Source of the DNA: an uncultured Bacteroides sp.
GTDB taxonomy: Bacteria > Bacteroidota > Bacteroidia > Cytophagales > Cyclobacteriaceae
Direction: 5' to 3'
NCBI GenBank assembly: GCA_902168185.1
Contig: CABHOV010000034.1
Span: forward strand, 124,001 to 188,000
DNA length: 64,000 nucleotides
The notes under the pieces are model-generated. The model ran no database searches and was not told the DNA's origin. It saw only the letters and a program-made list of their open reading frames with translations. Each line of letters opens with the position of its first letter. Within the stretch, counting starts at the first letter, position 1. Both the position numbers and the translations under genes were made by a program. Below are positions 18,520 to 27,237 of this stretch, piece by piece.

Positions 18520-19869
18520 CTATTGATACGCTGTGTTCTGTCCAAGATTTAAATTCAGTTCACGCTCCGTCTGTGGTATCGGGAACAGATAACGCCCCTC
18601 ATCCGGCACGGTCATCATCTCGGTAAGCGCCAACCCGGTGCGGGCATAGTCATACCAGGCTTCGCCCTCGAACATCAACTCGAGTCTCTTTTCACGTTGC
18701 ACAGCCGTGATAAAACCTTGGAGATCAAATGTACCTTCATCCGGTGTCTCCAGCCCTGCACGATCTCGTATAGCTTTATAGTACTGATACGGTTCTCCTG
18801 CCGGAGAATTACTAATGCGTGCTTGTGCCTCTGCGTAGATGAGGTATATTTCAGATAGGCGAATCACCGGTACATTTTGTGTAGCCGGATTGTAGTTACG
18901 GTATTTACCTATATAATAACGGCCATTCTGAAAATTTAACGTGAAGTCTCTGCGGATATCTCCCTCTTCGAAGAATTTATATACTGTATCTTTCGCGAAG
19001 AACAACGCAGATCCCGTAGGATTACTTACGGTTGCCAACGGATTGGTTGCCTGTGCATCGAATTGCAATTCAAATATAGCTTCCTGACTATTCTCTGTCA
19101 GCCAGATAGAAGCATAATCGCTGGTGAGCGTATCGCCTTTATTGATCACCTCTTTTGCAAAGGTCGCAGCCTGCGGATAATCGCCCTGGTATAGATATAC
19201 TTTGGAAAGCAATGCTTTTGCTGCATACTGTGTAGCCCTGCCCTTAGTCTGATCCAGTGAACTATACGATTCTGGCAAGTTTACGGCATCGTTCAGATCT
19301 GCTATAATCTGAGCATATACCTGGCTTGCAGCCGTACGCGACACTTGCAAATCGCTGAGCGATGTAGAAGAAGCTGTCGGAGTTGTAATGAGCGGAACGT
19401 CTCCCCAGCTTCTTACAAGATTAAAGTATATCAATGCACGAATAAATTTAGCTTCACGAACGAATTGCGACTTCTTTTCTTCAGATATAGCACCGGTCAT
19501 TTGCGGAACACTGGCTATAACATTATTGGCAGCGTTGATAGAAGAATACGAAGCGGTCCAGATGTTGAGCACCCATGGATTATCGATGCGGATATCGTTC
19601 TGCTCGAAGTTTACAAACTCCGGGTAATTATATACATTTTGTACATGACCTGCGGCAAACTCAGGAATAATGATCATCGACTGACCATAGTACGTGGATG
19701 ATTCCATTGATCTATAGATCGCACGAACGGCTGACTCGGCACTGGCTTCATCGGTGAAGTATTCTCCTGCTGCAATCTGATCGATCGGTGTTTTATCGAG
19801 GAAGTCATCGCAGGCAAAAACGGATGCTCCGGCTACCAGTATGACTATATAGTGAATGATTGTTTTCAT
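18520..19869 (-). CDS. SusD/RagB-type nutrient-binding lipoprotein
   Basis: A 449-residue outer-membrane surface lipoprotein. The signal peptide ends in SVFACDDFLDKTP, with Cys20 lipidated and the DDFLDKxP start typical of SusD. The helical-repeat body has RAIYRSME, a FIRALIYFNLVRSWGDVPL block and the C-terminal RLSEIYLIYAEAQAR and VQREKRLELMFEGE motifs of the family. It works as the lid of the SusC transporter encoded 21 nt upstream. No glycoside hydrolase or other degradative enzyme follows, so the substrate class is open. Confidence 0.93.
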   Translation of the reverse strand: MKTIIHYIVILVAGASVFACDDFLDKTPIDQIAAGEYFTDEASAESAVRAIYRSMESSTYYGQSMIIIPEFAAGHVQNVYNYPEFVNFEQNDIRIDNPWVLNIWTASYSSINAANNVIASVPQMTGAISEEKKSQFVREAKFIRALIYFNLVRSWGDVPLITTPTASSTSLSDLQVSRTAASQVYAQIIADLNDAVNLPESYSSLDQTKGRATQYAAKALLSKVYLYQGDYPQAATFAKEVINKGDTLTSDYASIWLTENSQEAIFELQFDAQATNPLATVSNPTGSALFFAKDTVYKFFEEGDIRRDFTLNFQNGRYYIGKYRNYNPATQNVPVIRLSEIYLIYAEAQARISNSPAGEPYQYYKAIRDRAGLETPDEGTFDLQGFITAVQREKRLELMFEGEAWYDYARTGLALTEMMTVPDEGRYLFPIPQTERELNLNLGQNTAYQ

Positions 19870-19890
19870 GTTATATACGCTCTATGATTC

Positions 19891-22800
19891 TTAAAAAGTT
19901 AGATTTATACCCCCGGTAAAGATGCGTGGCTGCGGATAACTTCCATAGTCAAATCCATATACCAGTCCCGTGTTGGCTCCTCCGGGTGAGGAACTTACTT
20001 CAGGATCATATCCACGATAGTTGGTGAATACATGTGCATTCTGGACGGTAGCATATACGCGCAGGCTTTTCAATTTCAGCTTCTCCAATACCGATGTTGG
20101 TAAAGTATAGCCAAGAGTGATGTTACGAATGCGGAAGAATGAACCATCCTCTACAAAGCGATTCGACACAGTAGCATTGTCCAGATCTGCAGGCGTTGGT
20201 CGCGGTACATCTGTTACATCGCCTGGATTTCTCCAGCGCCTGTTCCAATCAGCAGAGCCGTTATTACTGTCACCGCTTCCCGAAAGAATCGTGAAGAGAT
20301 TATAGTTGAATATATCATTACCATACGAGTATTGTCCCATGATGCTGAGATCAAAACCTTTGTATGAAAATGTATTCGTGATACCTCCGAAGAAATCAGG
20401 ATTCGGGTCACCAATGATTCTTTTATCAGAAGCAAAATCAGGAGGCCCCACGGTTCCGTCTGCTTTCGCGAAATCGATCATACCGGTTTGTGGATTTACA
20501 CCTACCATCTCCCATCCATAAAAAGATCCGATCGGTAAACCTTCGCGCGCAACGTTCAGATTACCCAGCCCACCATATATATCTCCTTCCGGAAGGGATA
20601 CCACTTTGTTACGATTGAAAGTCATATTCAACGATGTAGTCCAGCGGAAATTCTCACCTACAAAATTTCGGGTTGTTAGTTCGAATTCAAATCCTTTATT
20701 CTGGATCTCCCCTATATTCTTGAATGCGCTCTGAAAACCTGATGAACGTGGAGTTTGTACACTAATTAAAAGATCGCTCGTATTCTTTATATAGTAGTCT
20801 GCAAGAATGGAAATCCGGTCATCGAAGAAACCAAGATCAAGTCCTACATCAAACTGCTCCGTGGTTTCCCAGCCCAAGTTCGGATCTCCCAGCGATGACG
20901 GATAGAAACCTGGTGTATTCAGATAATTACTGCCGGCAGAGTATAAAGTATAGCTGGCATAGTTCGGAATATTCTGATTACCCGTTACACCCCAGCTCGC
21001 ACGCAGCTTTACATTGCTTACAGATTTAGCATCTTTAAGAAAAGACTCCTGCGAGATACGCCATGCAGCAGCAAACGATGGGAATGTACCATAGCGGTTG
21101 TTCGAGCCAAAGCGTGATGAACCATCCACACGTAAATTGGCAGTTAATAAATATCGGTTCTTGAAACCATAGTTAACACGTGCAAAGTATGATGCAATCG
21201 CCCACTCCTGTACCGTTGCATTGGCACCCGAGAGCGTTCCCCCTGCAGAGATGACTGGAATATCGTTGCTCGCAAAGTTACTTCTGCGTGCTTCCACGAA
21301 AGTATATTTAGACTCCTGGAAAGATATACCACCCAGTAAATTCAATGAATGCTCTCCAAAGGTCTTATCGTATGTCAACGTATTTTCATTAATCCAGAGC
21401 TGATCTCTGGTACTGCGTGTAGCACCTATACCTCCCTGGCTTACAAATGATTTTATTCCTTTAGGCGGCATAAAGAAGTTCTCATCGATATAGCTCATAT
21501 CTATACCCCACGTAGTTTTGAAGATGAGTCCTTTTGTGATCTCGTAATCAGCAGAAATATTACCGAGAATACGGAACGTCTCCGCTCTGTTCAGGGGCAG
21601 CGTTAACATCGCCACAGGATTCTCGCGTGCGCTGTTCACCGGATCATATGCAAACGTTCCATCGGCATTATATACCGGAACATTCGGAGGCGTTACGATA
21701 CCATTTTTAGTAGAACCTTCTTTGGAGTTCTCTTCCTGTACGCGGTTATTCAAGGCGCGCGTCACGTTTATATTGGTGGAAAGCCGAAGGCGCTCACTTT
21801 GTTTATAGTCAAGATTTACACGGCCACTGATGCGGCTGAAATCAGAATTTAAAAGTATACCTTCCTGATCGTAATATCCGATTGATGTATAGTACTGTGT
21901 TTTATCAGAACCTCCGGATGCTGCAAGTTCATAGTTTTGCATCGGAGCTGTGCGAAAGATCTCATCTTGCCAATCGGTGTTAACATCCGTACGCAGAATA
22001 CTTTCCGGTACTGTCGTTCCTTTATACTTATAAAAATCCTGCATGTACGATATATACTCTGCGGTATTCATAAGATCATACTTTCTTTCCTTTGGCATTT
22101 CGGAAACACCTGCATAAGCATTCACGCTGATGTTGGTTTCATTGGGACGACCACGTTTTGTAGTGATCAGCACTACGCCATTCGCAGCGCGTGCACCATA
22201 TATAGCTGAAGATGCTGCATCTTTCAGGATCTCAACAGATTCAATATCACTTGGATTTATAGAGGCCAGTATATTTATACCTTGCGTACCTCCACCGAAA
22301 TTAAAATCACTTCCCCCAACAAAATTGGTATTGCTGTTTACCGGTATACCATCGACTACATATAGAGGATCGGAACTGGCATTGATAGATGTTGTACCGC
22401 GTACGCGAATATTCACACCTCCACCCGGACTACCGGAACGTTGCGTTACCTGCACGCCACCCGCCTTTCCTTGAATGGCCTGCGTTACACTTGGCAGCGG
22501 ATCTTTATCAAGCATTTCAGATCCTATAGTAGAGACTGAACTGGTAAGTGTAGCACGGTCGATCGTTCCATACCCGATCACAACAACTTCCTTTAATACC
22601 TGCCCACCCTCTTCGCTCAACGTGACGTCCAGAGCGCGCTGGTTGTTTACTGGAATTTCTTTTGTCTTAAGACCTACAAATGAGAAGATCAGGACATCAC
22701 TCGGCGAACTTACTCCTATAGTATATTTTCCTTGCGCATCTGTAACCGTTCCGATGGTGGTATTCTTTACCAGCACACTTACACCCGGCAACGCTGTGCT

Positions 22801-23256
22801 GTCATCCCCGATAACAATACCACTCACCTTAAACTTATCAACGCCTGTAGTATCGGATGCTACGGCTGTACTATCGGTGGCAACTGCAGTTGAATCCTGC
22901 GCAACGGAGGTGCTATCGGTTGGTGCAGTCTCCTGTGCCGCCGCGGTATCCTGTCGCAATAAAACATTGACGGATTCACGTCCGTTTACAGACGCTATGA
23001 CCCCGACATATCCTTCGCGTGAAAAAACAAGTGTATCCGTGGATGATGCAAGCGCTAGTTGATAGCGACCCGTTGAATCGGTCACTGTACTTCTATCCGT
23101 ATTTTGAATTAGAACTTTTACTCCCGGAAGTGGAAGTGTATCGTTTGCAGAGGCAACAAGACCTTTTACCTGAAGACTATCCGATGGAAGATTTTGAGCC
23201 TTTCCATGCACCATGATAATCAGACATAGGACACTAACGTAAAGAATTTTATTCAT
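19891..23256 (-). CDS. SusC/RagA-type TonB-dependent transporter with duplicated N-terminal domain
   Basis: A 1121-residue outer-membrane transporter, longer than the roughly 1000 usual for SusC. After a signal peptide (ending HGKAQ) come two carboxypeptidase-D-regulatory-like domains, at about 28-105 and 145-225, joined by a low-complexity linker of TDSTAVA-type repeats (about 108-140). The plug begins at VVVIGYGTIDRATLTSSV, with the SusC-specific GGVNIRVRGTTSI and IEILKDAASSAIYGARAANG-like motifs, and the barrel ends in GGINLTF. The first domain copy is unusual. It is cotranscribed with the SusD-type lipoprotein and divergent from an adenosine deaminase gene across about 295 nt. Confidence 0.93.
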   Translation of the reverse strand: MNKILYVSVLCLIIMVHGKAQNLPSDSLQVKGLVASANDTLPLPGVKVLIQNTDRSTVTDSTGRYQLALASSTDTLVFSREGYVGVIASVNGRESVNVLLRQDTAAAQETAPTDSTSVAQDSTAVATDSTAVASDTTGVDKFKVSGIVIGDDSTALPGVSVLVKNTTIGTVTDAQGKYTIGVSSPSDVLIFSFVGLKTKEIPVNNQRALDVTLSEEGGQVLKEVVVIGYGTIDRATLTSSVSTIGSEMLDKDPLPSVTQAIQGKAGGVQVTQRSGSPGGGVNIRVRGTTSINASSDPLYVVDGIPVNSNTNFVGGSDFNFGGGTQGINILASINPSDIESVEILKDAASSAIYGARAANGVVLITTKRGRPNETNISVNAYAGVSEMPKERKYDLMNTAEYISYMQDFYKYKGTTVPESILRTDVNTDWQDEIFRTAPMQNYELAASGGSDKTQYYTSIGYYDQEGILLNSDFSRISGRVNLDYKQSERLRLSTNINVTRALNNRVQEENSKEGSTKNGIVTPPNVPVYNADGTFAYDPVNSARENPVAMLTLPLNRAETFRILGNISADYEITKGLIFKTTWGIDMSYIDENFFMPPKGIKSFVSQGGIGATRSTRDQLWINENTLTYDKTFGEHSLNLLGGISFQESKYTFVEARRSNFASNDIPVISAGGTLSGANATVQEWAIASYFARVNYGFKNRYLLTANLRVDGSSRFGSNNRYGTFPSFAAAWRISQESFLKDAKSVSNVKLRASWGVTGNQNIPNYASYTLYSAGSNYLNTPGFYPSSLGDPNLGWETTEQFDVGLDLGFFDDRISILADYYIKNTSDLLISVQTPRSSGFQSAFKNIGEIQNKGFEFELTTRNFVGENFRWTTSLNMTFNRNKVVSLPEGDIYGGLGNLNVAREGLPIGSFYGWEMVGVNPQTGMIDFAKADGTVGPPDFASDKRIIGDPNPDFFGGITNTFSYKGFDLSIMGQYSYGNDIFNYNLFTILSGSGDSNNGSADWNRRWRNPGDVTDVPRPTPADLDNATVSNRFVEDGSFFRIRNITLGYTLPTSVLEKLKLKSLRVYATVQNAHVFTNYRGYDPEVSSSPGGANTGLVYGFDYGSYPQPRIFTGGINLTF

Positions 23257-23551
23257 ACTCCTACTTTGCTTTTATGATTTTACGCGTTGCATCATAAAGC
23301 ATAGTACCACCTTGCAAAAAAATTAACCTGTCTGTATTGGTATATATTAAAAAATCCTTTAAAACAATTACTGTCAACTGTTTTTTCGTGTCCAAACTTT
23401 TTTAAAAATGGTTTTAAAAGTGCTAAATATAGTGAGGCATTCTTCTACACAAGTGTGGTCTATTTGCAACGTTTGGGCCAGACAACAATCTACAATGAAG
23501 CATATATAGGACACTCCTCACAAAGTGAGTAAGTGATTGATCAAAGAATAA

Positions 23552-25096
23552 TTGTACCTTTATAGCCTACTCATTAACCTGTCAAACACCTTGGTCCCAC
23601 TCGCCTTCCCTGTTAAAAGAATACTTGTCATCCTGATCGCCACACTGGCCTTGTCACTCCAGGGATGTACACCTGAGAATCAAAAACCTTTACATCACGT
23701 TCACCAATATTTTGAGAGCATTCGAAACAATGAAGCTTTGCTCACGGCTTTCTTTTCGGAAATGCCGAAAGGTGGCGACCTCCATAATCACTTCTCCGGC
23801 TCGGTATATGCCGAAACATATTGGAATTATCTGCTTCGGAAAAATCCATGGTTTGATACCGTGTCGCTTGTATTTGAATATGACAGCATCAAGCGGATCA
23901 ATAAAAAAGGAGATTACAAACGTTTTATATCGTTGCCAGAGTTGATGCGCAAGAATAAACTTCCGGATATGAAGCAGCGTATACTTCAGGTCTGGTCTGT
24001 AAAAGATTACGTTGATTCAGAGATCCCTTCGCATAAACATTTTTTTGATTCGTTTGGAAAATTACCGTCGGGTGGATGGAATGAGACAGGCGTTGGTTTA
24101 CAAGAATTGCAAAACCGGGCACTGCGCGAAAATGTACAATACCTGGAGCTTATGATCAAAGGTGTCCCATCGGATATAATGCCCGAGAATGCCGATCGCT
24201 ATACCTCACTTCTTACATTAAAGGAATATACAGATACGGTGGCGCTTCGTCCGGTACTGGACTCCCTTACTCAAGCGTTCAGGAAAAAGCAGCTATCGAA
24301 AGATGTTGTAAACTTTAACAGTATACTTCTGTCTGTTCACAACAAGTTTGTACCCGACAACAACGCAGTCACTATACGCTATCAGACGTACGTGAACCGG
24401 AGGGCCGAGCCTGTAAAATTCTTTAGAGACCTGCTGCTCGCATTTGAGTCCGCACAAACCAGTCCGCTGGTGGGTGGCGTAAACATCTTATCACCGGAGC
24501 ACGGCGATGTATCCATGCGTGACTACAAGCTACACATGTATATGTTCCGGTACTGCAGCCAACTTTTTCCGGAGATAAAATATTCCATGCATGCCGGTGA
24601 GCTTACGCTTGGGCTTGTTAAACCCGAAGACCTGACCTTTCACATCCATGATGCTATCTATATAGCGGGAGCTGATCGCATTGGCCATGGTGTAGATATG
24701 GCGTACGAAACTGATGCCCTGGCGTTACTCCAGTATATGCATGATAAAAAAATCGCTATAGAGATCAATCTCTTTAGCAATGAGTTTATTTTGAAAGTAA
24801 AAGACGACAAACATCCCATCACGCTCTATAAAAACGGGAATGTACCGATCGTTATTTCAACGGATGACGCGGGCATTTTACGAAGCAACCTGATCCACCA
24901 ATATGTATTGCTGGCGAAACGGTATCCACAAATTTCGTATGCCGATATCCGGACTTTTATTCTGAATAGTATAGAGTATAGCTTTATTAAAGACCAGGCG
25001 TTAAAAAACTCTCTATATACTACTGTAAAAACAAAGTTAGAATCGTTCGAAGAAAAGATCATAAAAAATACCAGGCCTCATTCCACGAAAGTGTAA
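23552..25096 (+). CDS. Lipoprotein adenosine deaminase family protein
   Basis: A metal-dependent deaminase of the adenosine/AMP deaminase superfamily, about 514 residues, longer than cytosolic Add (about 340) and closer to the secreted ADGF type. Zinc ligands are His78 and His80 in GDLHNHFSG, with His347 and Glu350 in MHAGE, RIGHG near 378 and Asp438-Asp439 in STDDAG. A stop codon sits immediately before the TTG at 23552 and no ATG precedes the signal peptide, so translation must start at this TTG or a slightly later TTG. The lipobox LSLQGC (Cys39) puts the enzyme in the envelope. It is followed at 10 nt by a fatty acid hydroxylase gene. Confidence 0.85.
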   Translation: MYLYSLLINLSNTLVPLAFPVKRILVILIATLALSLQGCTPENQKPLHHVHQYFESIRNNEALLTAFFSEMPKGGDLHNHFSGSVYAETYWNYLLRKNPWFDTVSLVFEYDSIKRINKKGDYKRFISLPELMRKNKLPDMKQRILQVWSVKDYVDSEIPSHKHFFDSFGKLPSGGWNETGVGLQELQNRALRENVQYLELMIKGVPSDIMPENADRYTSLLTLKEYTDTVALRPVLDSLTQAFRKKQLSKDVVNFNSILLSVHNKFVPDNNAVTIRYQTYVNRRAEPVKFFRDLLLAFESAQTSPLVGGVNILSPEHGDVSMRDYKLHMYMFRYCSQLFPEIKYSMHAGELTLGLVKPEDLTFHIHDAIYIAGADRIGHGVDMAYETDALALLQYMHDKKIAIEINLFSNEFILKVKDDKHPITLYKNGNVPIVISTDDAGILRSNLIHQYVLLAKRYPQISYADIRTFILNSIEYSFIKDQALKNSLYTTVKTKLESFEEKIIKNTRPHSTKV

Positions 25097-25106
25097 TGCA
25101 ACGATC

Positions 25107-25838
25107 ATGAATAACAGCTCCAATATACAAGACCTGCTCAGCACTCTGCTTCTGCTTCCGGAGTATGCGTTGTGGCTTCTCTTCCTGATGGAGAATATTG
25201 TTATTACGGCCTCTGTTCTGGTAATTGGATCAGCCTTGCAAAGGGAGTATGCCAAAGTTCCTGAGAAACCCTATACCTATACTTCACGTGAGTGGCTGCT
25301 GTGTGCAGTTACTAATATATTGAATACAATGATAACCTATGCCGGTTTCTGGCTTTGGAAAAACGGATTCATTACAATTGAGATGAACGCGTCTCTATTT
25401 ATAGTATCCGATTTCATCATTCTTTTCCTCGCTATGGATCTGCTGATGTATATATTTCACTACATAATTCACAAAACGTTTTTATACAAAGCGATGCACG
25501 GCTTGCATCACCAGGCGGTGGATCCAAAGCCGATCGATCTTTTTATACTGCACCCAATAGAAACGATCTGCTTCGGAAGCCTGTGGCTTATATTACTACT
25601 GGTATATCCTTTTAGTATCCATGCGATCATTCTATACCTCACGATAAATGTACTCTTCGGAATGCTTGGACATCTTGGACTTGAGCCGCTACCCGATAGA
25701 TTCCGTAGCAATGCTTTCCTGAAACATCTGGGCACCTCCACGTTTCATCACCAACATCATCGGGATATACAGTATAACTTCGGATTTTATACTACACTGT
25801 GGGATCGACTTTTCGGGACGCTGCAGCGTCCCGATTAA
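25107..25838 (+). CDS. Fatty acid hydroxylase / sterol desaturase family protein
   Basis: A 243-residue integral membrane di-iron enzyme. Four hydrophobic segments are seen, and the eight-His ligand pattern is present as HYIIH and HGLHH in the middle and HHQHH near the C-terminus. The HGLHHQAVDPKPID stretch and the GHLGLEPLP segment are typical of the bacterial sterol-desaturase-like group, which hydroxylates or desaturates lipids. It is probably cotranscribed with the adenosine deaminase, although no pathway link is evident. The last codons lie inside a perfect palindrome. Confidence 0.88.
   Translation: MNNSSNIQDLLSTLLLLPEYALWLLFLMENIVITASVLVIGSALQREYAKVPEKPYTYTSREWLLCAVTNILNTMITYAGFWLWKNGFITIEMNASLFIVSDFIILFLAMDLLMYIFHYIIHKTFLYKAMHGLHHQAVDPKPIDLFILHPIETICFGSLWLILLLVYPFSIHAIILYLTINVLFGMLGHLGLEPLPDRFRSNAFLKHLGTSTFHHQHHRDIQYNFGFYTTLWDRLFGTLQRPD
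25813..25834. terminator. Perfect 22-bp GC-rich palindrome, bidirectional terminator or REP-like element
   Basis: CGGGACGCTG followed directly by CAGCGTCCCG, extended by one further T/A pair on each side, is a perfect palindrome. As a hairpin it would have an 8-bp or longer stem with a TGCA loop. It covers the 3' codons of the hydroxylase gene and lies before the stop of the convergent hemoglobin gene. An ATTAAATATATA tract follows. GC-rich and perfectly symmetric, it stands out from local composition. Confidence 0.65.
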
Positions 25839-25849
25839 ATATATACTTA

Positions 25850-26335
25850 TTATCCCTGATACGGGCCCTTCGTTTCACCCCATCCCCATGCGGGCATAGG
25901 TTCATCAGCCTTCACCGGGTTCTCTGCTATATTTGAATTTATAACAGCAATGCGACTGCCCCACTCCAGGTATCCGACAAAAGAAGATCGAAACTCAGGA
26001 TCATCGGGCAACCCGACTTCATCGGCTGTTTCCAGTAACAACGCGATCCATCGCTTTCGCTGTACATCACTGAGATTTTTACTTACATGATGTCCTACCA
26101 TTGTCGCGTGACTTCCGCTATCATCTTTACTATATAGCGCAGGGCCACCAAAAACTTCTGAAACAAAGTGGGCTACATGTGTTGCATGCTTTGGAGACAT
26201 ATTCTTAAAGACCTGCGATAACATTTCATCGTCCGCTATTTTCCGATAAAACGTTGTGAATAATTTCTCGAATGCTTCACGGCCACCGGCCCATTCAAAA
26301 AGTGTTGGAACAGGTTTGTTCAGCTTTTCTTCCAT
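25850..26335 (-). CDS. Group II truncated hemoglobin
   Basis: A 161-residue heme protein of the TrHb2 (GlbO-like) group, which binds oxygen and can turn over NO or peroxides. Motifs are TLFEWAGGREAFEKLFTTFY at the start, a helix with HATHVAHFVSEVFGGP, the proximal-His region GHHVSKNLSDVQRKRW and the family C-terminal tail MPAWGWGETKGPY. It overlaps the upstream ABM-fold gene by 16 nt, so the two form an operon. A divergent HxlR regulator lies upstream of the pair. Confidence 0.92.
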   Translation of the reverse strand: MEEKLNKPVPTLFEWAGGREAFEKLFTTFYRKIADDEMLSQVFKNMSPKHATHVAHFVSEVFGGPALYSKDDSGSHATMVGHHVSKNLSDVQRKRWIALLLETADEVGLPDDPEFRSSFVGYLEWGSRIAVINSNIAENPVKADEPMPAWGWGETKGPYQG

Positions 26336-26709
26336 GTTGTCGTTGTGCTTTGGTAATGCTTCATTTCTTCGATGGCATTGTAAAATGGTCTTACCAAATT
26401 AAAAAAAGATTTGAACTCCTGGCTATTCCTGAATTTCTGAAGATGATCATCCATGGATGTCCAATGAATCCTTACAATATAGTGCTGTGGTTCTTCAACA
26501 CCATGAATGACTTCGTAGCCGGAACAATATGGAGATGCTTTTAAAAACTCTCCAGCTTTTGCATAGGCAGTTTCAAAATCCGTTTTCTGGTCAGCAGAAA
26601 TTTTATACCGGATAATTTCAATTGATTCATCTTTAGTCATGCCGTTACTGTTTTGTGAAAATGAGTTCCAACTGATCATTGTCAACGCGAGGATGCATAA
26701 TATTTTCAT
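26320..26709 (-). CDS. Exported antibiotic-biosynthesis-monooxygenase (ABM) fold protein
   Basis: A 129-residue protein when started at 26709, which puts a signal peptide (MKILCILALTMISWNSFSQ) at the N-terminus; the longer frame to 26778 would cross the regulator's promoter region. The mature part is one ferredoxin-like ABM domain: EIIRYKISADQKTDFETAY, a YEVIHGVEEPQHYIVRIHW strand pair and a helix SQEFKSFF. ABM proteins include quinol monooxygenases and heme-degrading enzymes. The overlap with a truncated hemoglobin gene and the HxlR neighbour suggest a quinone, electrophile or nitrosative stress link (inference). Confidence 0.78.
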   Translation of the reverse strand: MKILCILALTMISWNSFSQNSNGMTKDESIEIIRYKISADQKTDFETAYAKAGEFLKASPYCSGYEVIHGVEEPQHYIVRIHWTSMDDHLQKFRNSQEFKSFFNLVRPFYNAIEEMKHYQSTTTTWKKS

Positions 26710-26757
26710 AGCTTTGTTTTTAGCAAATGTGTCGCGTACGATTTCAGAAGTCAATAC

Positions 26758-26773
26758 CTTACCAATAAGTAAG
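26758..26773. promoter_or_regulatory. HxlR operator candidate
   Basis: The dyad CTTACCAATAAGTAAG (CTTAC, 6 nt, GTAAG) lies in the 71-nt spacer between the divergent ABM and HxlR genes, 8 nt before the HxlR start. HxlR-family regulators commonly bind dyads of the type CTTAC-N-GTAAG. Binding would control both genes. Confidence 0.5.
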
Positions 26774-26780
26774 CCCATTT

Positions 26781-27146
26781 ATGATACAACTTCATGAGAG
26801 AACATATACCTGTCCGGTAGACGTAACGTTGGGTCTGGTAGGCGGGAAATGGAAAATCCTTATTCTTTCACACCTTCATCAATTCCATCGTAAAGGGTTT
26901 AGCGACATCCGGAATAATTTACCGGGAGTCTCTGAAAAAATGTTGATGCAACAACTGAAAGAACTCCAGCGCGACAACCTGATCGACAAAGAGGTGCTTT
27001 CTCAAAAACCATATAGGGTAGAATATTTCCTTACAGACCACGGCAAAACATTATCGCCTATGTTTGATTTCATGAGTAACTGGGGAATCGATTATCTCAA
27101 AAAAAATAATATAGATTATCTGAAGGATCAGAGTCTGTATAAGTAG
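26781..27146 (+). CDS. HxlR-family transcriptional regulator
   Basis: A 121-residue winged-helix regulator with the family signature CPVDVTLGLVGGKWKILIL at residues 11-29, followed by GFSDIRNNLPGVSEKMLMQQLKEL and a wing (KPYRVEYFLTDHGKTL). Cys11 is the conserved N-terminal Cys used by several HxlR proteins (YodB, HypR) to sense electrophiles and hypochlorite. It is transcribed away from the ABM/hemoglobin operon and probably controls it. Confidence 0.93.
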   Translation: MIQLHERTYTCPVDVTLGLVGGKWKILILSHLHQFHRKGFSDIRNNLPGVSEKMLMQQLKELQRDNLIDKEVLSQKPYRVEYFLTDHGKTLSPMFDFMSNWGIDYLKKNNIDYLKDQSLYK

Positions 27147-27237
27147 TTACCGAGATACCAAAGCCAGGTAGAATATCTATATCTTTGCGATACTGCCCAC
27201 ATATGTCAAACATTGGAAGCAGTATAGCAATCTACTC

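Noticed and set aside
22130-23062. Long plus-strand ORFs antisense to the SusC gene
   Set aside because: They mirror the SusC codons, are rich in Ser/Thr/Pro from reverse-complement bias, and have no plausible domain.
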